A stretch of DNA of 30,200 nucleotides, taken from NCBI GenBank assembly GCA_945787595.1, contig CALZJV010000091.1, forward strand, positions 1 to 30,200, written 5' to 3'. The notes beneath the pieces are model-generated. The model saw only the letters and a list, made by a program, of their open reading frames with translations, ran no database searches and was not told the origin of the DNA. Source of the stretch: an uncultured Desulfobacterales bacterium. Its GTDB lineage: Bacteria; Desulfobacterota; Desulfobacteria; Desulfobacterales; JAFDCJ01. Each line of letters opens with the position of its first letter. Position 1 is the first letter of the stretch. Positions 7,275-14,116 of this stretch are shown here, one piece after another. The translations under genes and the position numbers were made by a program.

Positions 7275-7603
7275 GTGCCAGTAAATTAAAATTCTTGGTT
7301 GACGTTGGTGTTGGGAAAAAAGTAGAAGAATTTTTGCTTGAAAAAAAATATGATTCAAAAGCTGTGCGTTCATTAGATCAAAGTATGCCGGATCAGGAAA
7401 TCATTCGTTTGGCGGCTTTGGAAAAGCGAATAGTAATAACAATGGATAAAGATTTTGGTGAGCTGGTAGAGGATGCTACAGGCTCGGAGAAGCAACAGGT
7501 GATAGCTAAAATTTTAGCACAATACGCTGATAATATGAAAAATAATTTTTGTGTGTATCAAAATAAGAAATTCAGATTCAGAAAACTAAGTCGAGCAAAA
7601 TAG
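7271..7603 (+). CDS. DUF5615 PIN-like protein, internal segment missing
   Basis: 110 residues. SKLKFLVDVGVGKKVEEFLL and ALEKRIVITMDKDFGELV (residues 5-24 and 49-66) are the two acidic blocks of the PIN-like DUF5615 fold (Asp11, Asp59, Asp61). In the family, DKDFGELV is followed by a stretch like YxSGxxHxGVLLLRL before EDATGxEKxxVxxxIL. Here GELV joins EDATGSEKQQVIAKIL directly at V66/E67 (about 7468), so about 15-17 residues, including a core strand, appear to be lost in frame. The frame is intact and the C terminus (NNFCVYQNKKFRFRK) is normal. The product may be inactive, or the deletion may be an assembly artefact. Confidence 0.8.
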   Translation: MSASKLKFLVDVGVGKKVEEFLLEKKYDSKAVRSLDQSMPDQEIIRLAALEKRIVITMDKDFGELVEDATGSEKQQVIAKILAQYADNMKNNFCVYQNKKFRFRKLSRAK

Positions 7604-7702
7604 CGGCGCCATCCGTTGTGTGATCAGTTAGCAGCTTAACTTCTCGCCTGAAGAAAAATTGATCTTCCAACCAGCTTTGCTTTTATATCTTCTTGAGCGG
7701 GC

Positions 7703-8050
7703 TTATATCAGGAGATCCTTTCCTACTGACAATTTGAAAAGCCCCGTTAGTCTATCTGAATCGTAAATCAGGGCAAAAAGATATTTTTTGCCCTCCTCAT
7801 TTGCGATATACGGGGCGATCTGGATTAGTAGAAGGTAGGGGTTGAGCTTTTTTTTCTTAAATTTCCCCGGCTTGGGAGGGTTCTTTCCGTCCCAACAAAG
7901 GCACCAGAAGTCCCAAAGCTTTTTGAGAAACTCATGGAGAACTCGGACTACCGGGCGCTTACGCCACTCTTTACTTCGAATATTAATCCTTATAGGGTAT
8001 TCACGGTTGATTTTGAAAAGCCATCCTTTCTTATGGCAGCATGAGCCAGT
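7703..8050 (-). pseudogene. Start-less open frame, possible gene remnant
   Basis: The minus strand is open for 115 codons between a stop at 8053-8051 and TAA at 7705-7703. It reads TGSCCHKKGWLFKINREYPI, then WRKRPVVRVLHEFLKKLWDF and LNPYLLLIQIAPYIANEEGK near the end. It has no ATG, GTG or usable TTG, and I do not recognise a family. It could be the tail of a gene whose start was lost, or chance. Its 3' half overlaps a strong inverted repeat (7741-7816), which makes chance more likely. The rest of 7604-8357 has no gene I can support. Confidence 0.25.
7741..7816. repeat. Extended hairpin with three paired segments
   Basis: GCCCCGT (7741-7747) pairs with ACGGGGC (7810-7816); TCGTAAAT pairs with ATTTGCGA with one G-T; and AGGGCAAAAA (7770-7779) pairs perfectly with TTTTTGCCCT (7785-7794) around a 5-base loop. 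The stems are separated by internal loops, giving about 25 pairs in 76 bases. No promoter or known RNA family is evident. Confidence 0.6.
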
Positions 8051-8357
8051 TTATGGTTTTTATTAAAGGTCGCGTTGTTGCCCCAAACGGCAGCTATGTT
8101 TCTGTTGGTCCTAAGGGGGTACCCCTGCTGGAAGGCCAAGGCGTCTAATCGTCAGCAGTGTGCCAACGGACCTCCAGCTTCGGATGGTTATCAACTGAAC
8201 ACCGCTACAAACCATATATTCAGAACGCCAGGTTTCAGCCACGCCTGGAAGCGGGAGCGTAGCGGACGCTGTAAGCCGTCGGCGGCGAACCTTTGTTGAC
8301 TGGCCCTCCACCACTCAGATGTTGAAAACCGTCCTTCCACTTTTTCCATTCAAACAA

Positions 8358-9728
8358 TCACTCACCTTGTAGTTCTTTTGCTTTTTCCTCAGCAGGAGCA
8401 ATGACACTCTGTTCAAGTGAGGTGATTAGATCTTTAAGATCTCTATACCTATGTATTGCAAGAACCCACGGATACCGTTCAATGTGATCATACATTCCCC
8501 AAGATTCATGTCCATTTTGTAAGATTGGCTGAACAGGAAGAGATGGCAATTGCTCGACGATTGAGACGAGTTCCTGAGGAATGCTTTTTGGGTCCGTTAT
8601 GTCTGCAATGACGAAGCGAGACATGCGAGCAAGCGTTGTAACCGTCTCATGTGTGTCGCGTGTGGACGCCGGATCAAAATCAAAAAGGATAGGCAGCAGG
8701 TCGTGCTTACGGAGATCGTTGCGTATTGCATCGAGTACAGCTTTTCGCTCTGGAACAAAACGTCCCAAGATCAGCACAGCTTTAGTGCTAATCGTTTTGA
8801 TAATATCCCGGAGCTTCTCGTTGTTTAAAAGTAGATAAATTAACTGGGCGACTTCCAAATTGTCAACCGTGACTCTTTCTCTTTCTACATATTTACTCGT
8901 GACGACAAGATCTGTCTGAATGCACCCGTCTAGATGCAGGTCCCATGCAGAGGTTCCATAGACGTTGCAATTACTTAGCTGCGCTTTTGCCAGATTGGTC
9001 TTCACTAGCTGGGCGGTCTGCAACTGAGTATTGCTAAGACAGGCTCCGCTGAGGTTTGTCATAAACAAATTGGCCGACACAAGAAACGCTTCTGTGAGAT
9101 TCGCGTCCCTCAGATCAGCCGTGCTGAGGTCGGCTTTATACAAATCTGCCTGGCTAAGATTCGCTCCGTTGAGTTTGGCGTTAAAAAGATCCGCGCGGAT
9201 GAGGTTAACTTCGCTGAGGTCGGCCTCACGTAGATCGGCTTCACGGAGATTAACGCCTTCAAGCCGCACTCCCGTGAGAGCCTCGCCACCTAAATTCACC
9301 CTGCTAAGGTTCGCTCCCTGAAGACCTGCTTTGATGAGTTTCGCGCCACGGAGGTCCGCCTGACAAAGATCCGCATGATTAAGATCCGCTTCATAAAAGT
9401 CCGCTTTATACAGCTTAGCATCGTGGAGAATTGCATGCCGGAGCTTTGCCCCATGGAGACTCGCCTCTCGGAGATCCACACCGCGGAGTTCCGCCCCGCT
9501 GAGGTTCGCTCGACTTAGATCTGCTCCACAGAGATCGGCCATACCGATTTCCGCTTCACGAAGGTCTGCTTTCATGAGATTAGCCTGGCTCAGGTTGGCT
9601 CCAAAGAGATTAACCCCGTAGAGTTTTGCTCTACTAAGATCCGGCTGTACATCAGGATTATTCCGCCGCCACCGATTCCAGGCTATTGCTCCCTGCTCGA
9701 GAACCTTCAGATGTGCCTTGCTAGCCAC
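8358..9728 (-). CDS. Pentapeptide-repeat protein with TIR/Rossmann-like C-terminal domain
   Basis: The start is taken at GTG 9728 (MASKAHLKVLEQGAIAWNRWR), eight bases after AAGGGG; GTG 9737 is in frame but overlaps that site. Residues about 30-260 are A(D/N)LxxA(D/N/K)L pentapeptide repeats (LFGANLSQANLMKADLREAE and on) that fold as a right-handed square beta-helix. After a linker (ERERVTVDNLEVAQLIYLLL) comes a compact domain of about 140 residues: AVLILGRFVPERKAVLDAIR, LPILFDFDPASTRDTHETV, ARMSRFVIADITDPKSIPQE, YPWVLAIHRY. The ILGRF/LFDFD/FVIADITD strands suggest a TIR- or SLOG-like Rossmann fold acting on a nucleotide. No signal peptide or membrane segment. It is a lone gene among mobile remnants; a defence or stress-effector role is only an inference. 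Confidence 0.85.
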   Translation of the reverse strand: MASKAHLKVLEQGAIAWNRWRRNNPDVQPDLSRAKLYGVNLFGANLSQANLMKADLREAEIGMADLCGADLSRANLSGAELRGVDLREASLHGAKLRHAILHDAKLYKADFYEADLNHADLCQADLRGAKLIKAGLQGANLSRVNLGGEALTGVRLEGVNLREADLREADLSEVNLIRADLFNAKLNGANLSQADLYKADLSTADLRDANLTEAFLVSANLFMTNLSGACLSNTQLQTAQLVKTNLAKAQLSNCNVYGTSAWDLHLDGCIQTDLVVTSKYVERERVTVDNLEVAQLIYLLLNNEKLRDIIKTISTKAVLILGRFVPERKAVLDAIRNDLRKHDLLPILFDFDPASTRDTHETVTTLARMSRFVIADITDPKSIPQELVSIVEQLPSLPVQPILQNGHESWGMYDHIERYPWVLAIHRYRDLKDLITSLEQSVIAPAEEKAKELQGE

Positions 9729-9904
9729 CAGTCGCACCCCTTAATTAAGACTAGAATCTTGGTATCGATCACTCGAAGCGAAAAGTAACCTCTCCTTTCT
9801 CAGTTACGTGGCGCCTAACATTAACCGGTATCTCAATATTTTCTGGTTGGGATGCCCACCAATATGGCAAGGATGGCCTCCATGGATAAACCTTCCCACT
9901 CTGA

Positions 9905-10021
9905 CTCCAGCGGTATTGGGCGCTTTTTACTAACTATCCGAACTGCCTGGATAAACGCAGGATACCGGAAAGACAAAGGCGCTGGTATGTGAAGCGTGTC
10001 GAGGCGTTCATTAAGGCGTAA
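9905..10021 (+). pseudogene. Possible tyrosine integrase N-terminal remnant
   Basis: An open stretch between stops reads FFTNYPNCLDKRRIPERQRR followed by WYVKRVEAFIKA. The pattern IPExxxxWYVxxVExFI resembles the N-terminal SAM-like core-binding domain of integron/element-type tyrosine recombinases. There is no start codon and the downstream sequence is broken by stops, so it is at most a fragment. The opposite-strand open frame at 9833-10087 (84 codons) is taken as its shadow. Confidence 0.35.
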
Positions 10022-10352
10022 TCTGGTCGCAAGTTCGAGTCTCTTTAAAGATAGGACATTGCTTTTTCGATGCATATCAAAGGACAATGGTGAATTGTGT
10101 ACCGGCTTCAGCTTCCGTCTTCACTGAAGCTATGCTGCGACAGGTCCGACTTCGCTCTAAGAGCTACGACGGGACAAGATAGCCCAACATATTGAGGCAT
10201 CAATTAAACGGAACCAATAACTATCCAGATAACCAAAGCGGGCTTTATTGTCAACATTGATTTTTTGACGTAGAATTGAGCATTTAGGCAAATTTGGGTC
10301 TGCCTCCGGCGGATTTGCCCGCGGCTGGATTTATTAAAGGTAGGTTTCAATA

Positions 10353-10640
10353 GGGAAGCATAAAAAGCCGGGGTGTATTTCCAACGGACTGCGCTGGTAT
10401 CGGGGTGAGGTGATTTTGGCGGCATTCGTGGAGTCGATAGTGAATCAAGTGGTAAACAAGCGCTTTTGCAAAAAACAGCATATGCAATGGACGCCGAAAG
10501 GAGCTCATCTGTTGCTGCAAATACGAACGGCCGTACTCAACGATGATCTGGAGGCCGTCTTTCGCACGTGGTATCCCGGTTTTAAAGACGATACGGAAAA
10601 CAGGATGGCCGCTTAGCGCACCCCGGTTTTTTATGCTCCC
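10353..10640 (+). mobile_element. Internally deleted insertion sequence with both terminal inverted repeats
   Basis: Left end GGGAAGCATAAAAAGCCGGG (10353 on, to GTG 10375) and, from the right, the reverse complement GGGAGCATAAAAAACCGGGG (10640 back to 10619) match over about 22 bases with one gap and one substitution. Between them only the last 75 codons of a transposase remain. The element is therefore about 288 bases, the size of a non-autonomous derivative. A partial third copy of the end (AAAAAACCGGGG) lies at about 10658-10669. No clear target duplication is seen. Confidence 0.75.
10392..10616 (+). pseudogene. Transposase C-terminal remnant (ISKra4-like by recall)
   Basis: The frame gives RWYRGEVILAAFVESIVNQV, then NKRFCKKQHMQWTPKGAHLL and RTWYPGFKDD to the stop at 10614-10616. 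ESxVNQVVxKRFCKKQxMQWxxxGAHLLLQxRTxVLNxxLExxFRxWYPGF is the conserved end of a widespread IS transposase group that I recall as ISKra4-like. The DDE residue region upstream has been deleted so that the frame starts almost at the left terminal repeat. The family name should be treated as tentative. Confidence 0.8.
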
Positions 10641-10877
10641 AGGAATTAGGAGAGTGGAAAAAACCGGGGGAGCTATGCAGTCGTTTCTATTTTCCCACTT
10701 GTTGGCCAAATGCCGGCTACATGGCCCAAAAGTAGCGTAGCTACCGTTTGCCGCAATCTGTGCTAACTATAAGAATATTTGGACAATCCTTGCGCTATAA
10801 ATTTTGATGCGTCTCTGAACATAATGATAAAAGTTCTATAATGCAAAGTAATACGGAACAAATATTTAAACGGGAAA

Positions 10878-10897
10878 ACGATCGATCACTCGATCGT
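10878..10897. repeat. Perfect small palindrome
   Basis: ACGATCGA-TCAC-TCGATCGT, 8-base arms. It sits 24 bases outside the left end of the foldback at 10921-11237. No gene is near enough to make an operator role likely. Confidence 0.5.
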
Positions 10898-10920
10898 ATT
10901 CTTTCTGTGCATCTTTGATA

Positions 10921-11237
10921 GGGTCCAATTAAAACATAGCTGCGTTTTCACGCAATATATATTCTCTAAATCAAAAACGCACTGGAACTTATAGCTATTT
11001 TTGGGTAACACTGCCGCATATATTGCCATTTTACAGGCAAAAATCACTTTAAAACTTCCGGTTTCCGCTATTCTCGGAAGTTTAGATCGATTAACGGCAT
11101 GGAATATACTCTTTCAACTTCACATAAAGATGAAAAACACCCCGCCGGCCCATTGACTTGAGGAAACAGTTCCGGTTCTTTTCTTACGAAACGGAAGTTT
11201 TGTTACGTGAAAACGCAGCTATGTTTCCACTGGGCCA
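10921..11237. mobile_element. MITE-like foldback with 21-bp perfect inverted arms
   Basis: Positions 10932-10952 and 11206-11226 are perfect reverse complements (core ACATAGCTGCGTTTTCAC), and similarity extends outward imperfectly to GGTCCA / TGGGCC. Internal segments also pair: AAAACTTCCGGTTTC (from about 11050) with GAAACGGAAGTTTT (11188-11201), and AAACTTCC with GGAAGTTT. Length about 317 bases, no coding capacity. This is the design of a non-autonomous DNA transposon. No target duplication is obvious. The flanking gene-free DNA (10641-10920, 11238-11484) is AT-rich with nothing I can name. Confidence 0.7.
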
Positions 11238-11484
11238 ACTTACAAAAGGTCTCAAAAAGCTGAAGCAACGTATTGATCCTTATTCCGGTTTTTTACACCG
11301 TTGCTACTCGCACCCCTCATAGTGCTATAAAATAAACTTGGCATTTGGCCGAGAATCGAGTGACAGAAAATTTATCATTTTGGCATTATTTCATTAATTT
11401 TCAATAATTTATACAACGTCAGATAATAAACATTAAGTAAACTATTTTATGGTCATAGGCTTTATTACTTAATATTTCAGTATG

Positions 11485-11740
11485 TTATCTCCTCTTGCCA
11501 TTAAGTTTGGATTTAAGGTTATTCAAATACATAAAGGTCACGACTCTCCTCGGCTCAAGCATCATTTCTTTTCCGGTTGCAGGGTTCCCTTCCTCGTCTC
11601 CCCTGCTTTTCTCTCACACAGAATTGCCCAGAGCCACTAACCAAAACATCCTCACTGGATTCCAGGTATCTTTTGATAAGCTCCAAGAAAGTTTCAACCG
11701 TTTCAGCTGATTGTTTCGTTATTTGATCAAAAGGCAAGAT
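11485..11740 (-). pseudogene. Decayed IHF/HU-family DNA-binding protein
   Basis: The minus frame reads SAETVETFLELIKRYLESSE, DVLVSGSGQFCVREKQGRRGR, the alpha-helix and beta-arm core of integration host factor subunits. Then one extra G in a G-run (about 11589) shifts the frame; in the next frame the protein continues NPATGKEMMLEPRRVVTFMY and LNNLKSKLNGKRR to TAA at 11487-11485. The first 20 or so residues are missing, replaced by sequence ending in the TTGAAGATT/TCCGCC repeat at 11746-11780, and the conserved Phe in SGFGxF is Ser. Three independent lesions make this a genuine pseudogene. Alpha type is favoured by the C-terminal tail, not proven. Confidence 0.82.
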
Positions 11741-11745
11741 TCTTT

Positions 11746-11780
11746 TCCGCCACCGGCGGATCAATCTTCAATCTTCATTC
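11746..11780. repeat. TCCGCC hairpin plus TTGAAGATT repeat, copy 2
   Basis: TCCGCC-ACC-GGCGGA (11746-11760) is followed by TCAATCTTCAATCTTCATTC. On the minus strand this is the same pairing of parts (GATTGAAGATT units then a TCCGCC hairpin) as at 23111-23157. It occupies the whole gap between the PBP4 gene stop and the truncated IHF gene. Confidence 0.7.
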
Positions 11781-11787
11781 CAAAAGA

Positions 11788-13044
11788 TCATTTCAAAACT
11801 CTCAGCAATTTGCGCATGATCGGTTTAGTCGATTTGCCGGGTGTGTTGATCATTACAACATAGCGATACAATCCGCCGTTCTTATCTGCAATGTAACCTG
11901 TGCGGGTGCTGATACCATGGAGTGTGCCGGTTTTATAATACTCGCGCCCCCTTTTGGGCATGAGCTGGTGATGAGGTTCGAACTCGTCGAGAACACGAAG
12001 CATGTGATGCGCCGAAACCCTGTTTTGCCGTGAGATTCCGGAGCCTTCAACGATTGACATATTTTTGACCTGCAAAACCTTTGCTGAATAATCCAGGGCG
12101 GCAGCTACACCCTTATCAAGGTTGCCGGGCGGACCCAAGGCCTCGATCCCGGAAGTAATGAATAGCTGGTTCGTGGTAAAATTATTAGAATGCTCAAGAA
12201 GCTTTGAAATAATTTGTTCCAGAGAAAACTTCGAAACATATCGATAGATGAGTTTATCCTCGGTTTCATTCACCCGTCCCGCTGCCACCGTCCCGCTAAA
12301 TTGTATCCCATGCTGTTTAAGGAAATACTGGAAGAGTTTACCGGCGTAAATGGTGTTTTCATTTCCGAGGTGGGACAGTACAAACCTTCCGTTTTTCAAG
12401 CTGCGCGCTTTGATCTTTTTTGCCGCATACGGCAGCAGGGGTGTTTGCGCTTCGGCACTGATATAGCCGGATCTGGTACGTCTAAAGAAAACAGTGTTAA
12501 AATTGACACACAGCGCTCCATTCGGAGCATCATAAGGCTGCGAGGATGAACTGATGCCGGGAATGGTCAGTGGTTGGTTGAAATGGGAATCATCGACAAC
12601 CAGATCATTGATGGCGATAGAGCTTCCGATCAACTCGGAAAGTCGGTCCGAAATTTCGTTGACGATTTCCGAAATTAAAAGGGGATCACCAAATCCCTTT
12701 ATTTTTAGATTTGAATGTTTGTCCAGATAAAATTCAGTGGTGTAGCGAAAATCCGGGCCTAGGTAATGAAACGCACCCAGCGATGTTAAAAGCTTAAGAA
12801 TGGAAGCAGGCACCAATTTTTTGTGCCCATTTTTTGAAATTATAATTCGGCTTTCAGAATCTGCAACTAGCAGGGAATCATTGGGCCCGATGAGCGATGT
12901 TACTTTTTCATTTCCATCGGCGCCGGCACTCGGTGTGACCTTGATGAGCATCAGCACCCAGCACAACAGCAGCATGCATACCATTGTCCAAATTAGGGCT
13001 GTAAATGAGCGCAGCGATGACTTCAGGGATGGGATTTTTTGCAT
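11788..13044 (-). CDS. dacB: D-alanyl-D-alanine carboxypeptidase/endopeptidase, PBP4 (S13) family
   Basis: This enzyme trims or cleaves peptide crosslinks of peptidoglycan in the periplasm. A membrane-spanning signal (about residues 12-35, TALIWTMVCMLLLCWVLMLI) directs export. The serine nucleophile motif SxxK is SILK at 81-84, SxN is SNN at 286-288, and KTG is at 371-373 (EYYKTGTLHGISTRTGYI). Length (418) is slightly short for the family, with a compact insert between SxxK and SxN. ATG 13044 has no strong ribosome site. The gene lies downstream of dtd and tex on the same strand but is separated by a 344-base gap with a foldback, so it may have its own promoter. Confidence 0.9.
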   Translation of the reverse strand: MQKIPSLKSSLRSFTALIWTMVCMLLLCWVLMLIKVTPSAGADGNEKVTSLIGPNDSLLVADSESRIIISKNGHKKLVPASILKLLTSLGAFHYLGPDFRYTTEFYLDKHSNLKIKGFGDPLLISEIVNEISDRLSELIGSSIAINDLVVDDSHFNQPLTIPGISSSSQPYDAPNGALCVNFNTVFFRRTRSGYISAEAQTPLLPYAAKKIKARSLKNGRFVLSHLGNENTIYAGKLFQYFLKQHGIQFSGTVAAGRVNETEDKLIYRYVSKFSLEQIISKLLEHSNNFTTNQLFITSGIEALGPPGNLDKGVAAALDYSAKVLQVKNMSIVEGSGISRQNRVSAHHMLRVLDEFEPHHQLMPKRGREYYKTGTLHGISTRTGYIADKNGGLYRYVVMINTPGKSTKPIMRKLLRVLK

Positions 13045-13135
13045 GCTTTTTAATCACAGAACTCGTAATTTACTATAAAAATCCTTTTTTGGGGACATTA
13101 TCGGGCATGATGAAACCTTCTCCGAGCATCGGGTT

Positions 13136-13305
13136 CAGGTGTCGGGTGTCAGCCCGCCTTGGTGCGATGAGACAAATTTTTACCGTTCACTTCAGGAGAT
13201 TCTAACAATGTCTTATCTGCCAGATTCATACCAAGTTAGGTCTGGGCCAGGGGTTTCAGGCCGGTTCTCGCATTTTCACTCCTGACACCTGACACCCGAA
13301 ACCTG
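13136..13305. repeat. Foldback with GGTGTCGGGTGTC inverted arms
   Basis: CAGGTGTCGGGTGTCAG (13136-13152) matches the reverse complement of CTGACACCCGAAACCTG (13289-13305) at 16 of 17 positions; the right arm has an extra CTGACAC unit at 13282-13288, showing the 7-8 base period. It fills most of the gap between the PBP4 gene and dtd; no gene is seen between 13045 and 13388. Confidence 0.65.
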
Positions 13306-13388
13306 AGTGCAAATGTCTAATTTTCATTCAATCCCACAACAGTTAAAGAGTCACAGCCATTTTCCAAAGCTTAAGGACGATGTCTATA

Positions 13389-13829
13389 TCAACGGCTTTC
13401 CAAGACGAGGGTAACCGGTCCATCATTAATTAAGGTGACTTCCATGATGGCCTGAAAACGACCGGTTTCAACTGCTATTCCAAGCCGGCGCACCTGTTGG
13501 ACAAAATACTCGTAAAGCTCCGCCGCTTTCTGCGGACTGGCGGCGGCGGCGAACGAAGGCCGACGTCCCTTGCGGCAGTCCCCCAACAGAGTAAATTGTG
13601 AAACCACCAGCATTTTGCCGCCGATCGACAGCAAGGATCGGTTCATTTTGGCATCATCATCTTCAAAAATTCTTAAATTGACGATTTTATTGGCTAGATA
13701 GTCGGCATCTGATGGGGTGTCTCCTTTCGAGACCCCTAGCAATACCAAGAGACCCTTGTCAATCCGGCCGATAATTTGATTGTCAACATTTACCGAGCTT
13801 TTTTTCACTCTCTGGACGACTGCACGCAT
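13389..13829 (-). CDS. dtd: D-aminoacyl-tRNA deacylase
   Basis: Dtd hydrolyses D-amino acids (and glycine from tRNA-Ala) off mischarged tRNAs, a cytosolic proofreading step. The 146-residue product begins [20 protein letters not shown] and has both active-site motifs: SQFTL at 77-81 and the Gly-cisPro motif in NDGPVT at 135-140. Length is exactly typical. No ribosome site is evident before ATG 13829. It is on the same strand as tex, with 287 bases between them that hold a foldback. Confidence 0.95.
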   Translation of the reverse strand: MRAVVQRVKKSSVNVDNQIIGRIDKGLLVLLGVSKGDTPSDADYLANKIVNLRIFEDDDAKMNRSLLSIGGKMLVVSQFTLLGDCRKGRRPSFAAAASPQKAAELYEYFVQQVRRLGIAVETGRFQAIMEVTLINDGPVTLVLESR

Positions 13830-13900
13830 GACTTAATCATAAGGGAGGATCAGTTGAAAAGACTGCTGAAACGCGAAATAATGGTCGTTAATATTTAAGC

Positions 13901-14099
13901 TAAGCGGTTACGGGTTCTGGGTTCTCGATTCAAAGGTTACAACCGAATGATACTGCTTAAAATTTTAACAAAATCCGGGATATCTGTCATTCTCCATGGC
14001 GTGAAACAAATTTCCATCCGGATGAAGAAACGATCCCTCTGATATGAGTTGTCTGGATTTTTTTCACCCGGAACGCTGAACCTTGAACCTCTCAACCTA
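13901..14099. repeat. Foldback with GGTTC-rich inverted arms
   Basis: Left arm 13901-13940 (CGGGTTCTGGGTTCTCGATT and neighbours) and right arm 14071-14099 (GAACGCTGAACCTTGAACCT) are inverted copies of the same degenerate GGTTC(A/T) period. It resembles the element at 311-692. The centre (13941-14070) has no gene. Confidence 0.55.
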
Positions 14100-14116
14100 A
14101 ACAATAAATTATTGTA

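Noticed and set aside
8041..8148. 35-codon plus frame (MSQFMVFIKGRVVAPNGSYV...)
   Set aside because: Protein-like, but too short, no ribosome site and no recognised family.
9800..9860. GCGCCTAACATTAACC as an integron attC core
   Set aside because: No matching GTTRRRY partner core or attC-like stem within a suitable distance, and the pentapeptide gene has no site at its other end.
10347..10709. 120-codon minus frame
   Set aside because: Antisense shadow of the transposase remnant and its terminal repeats.
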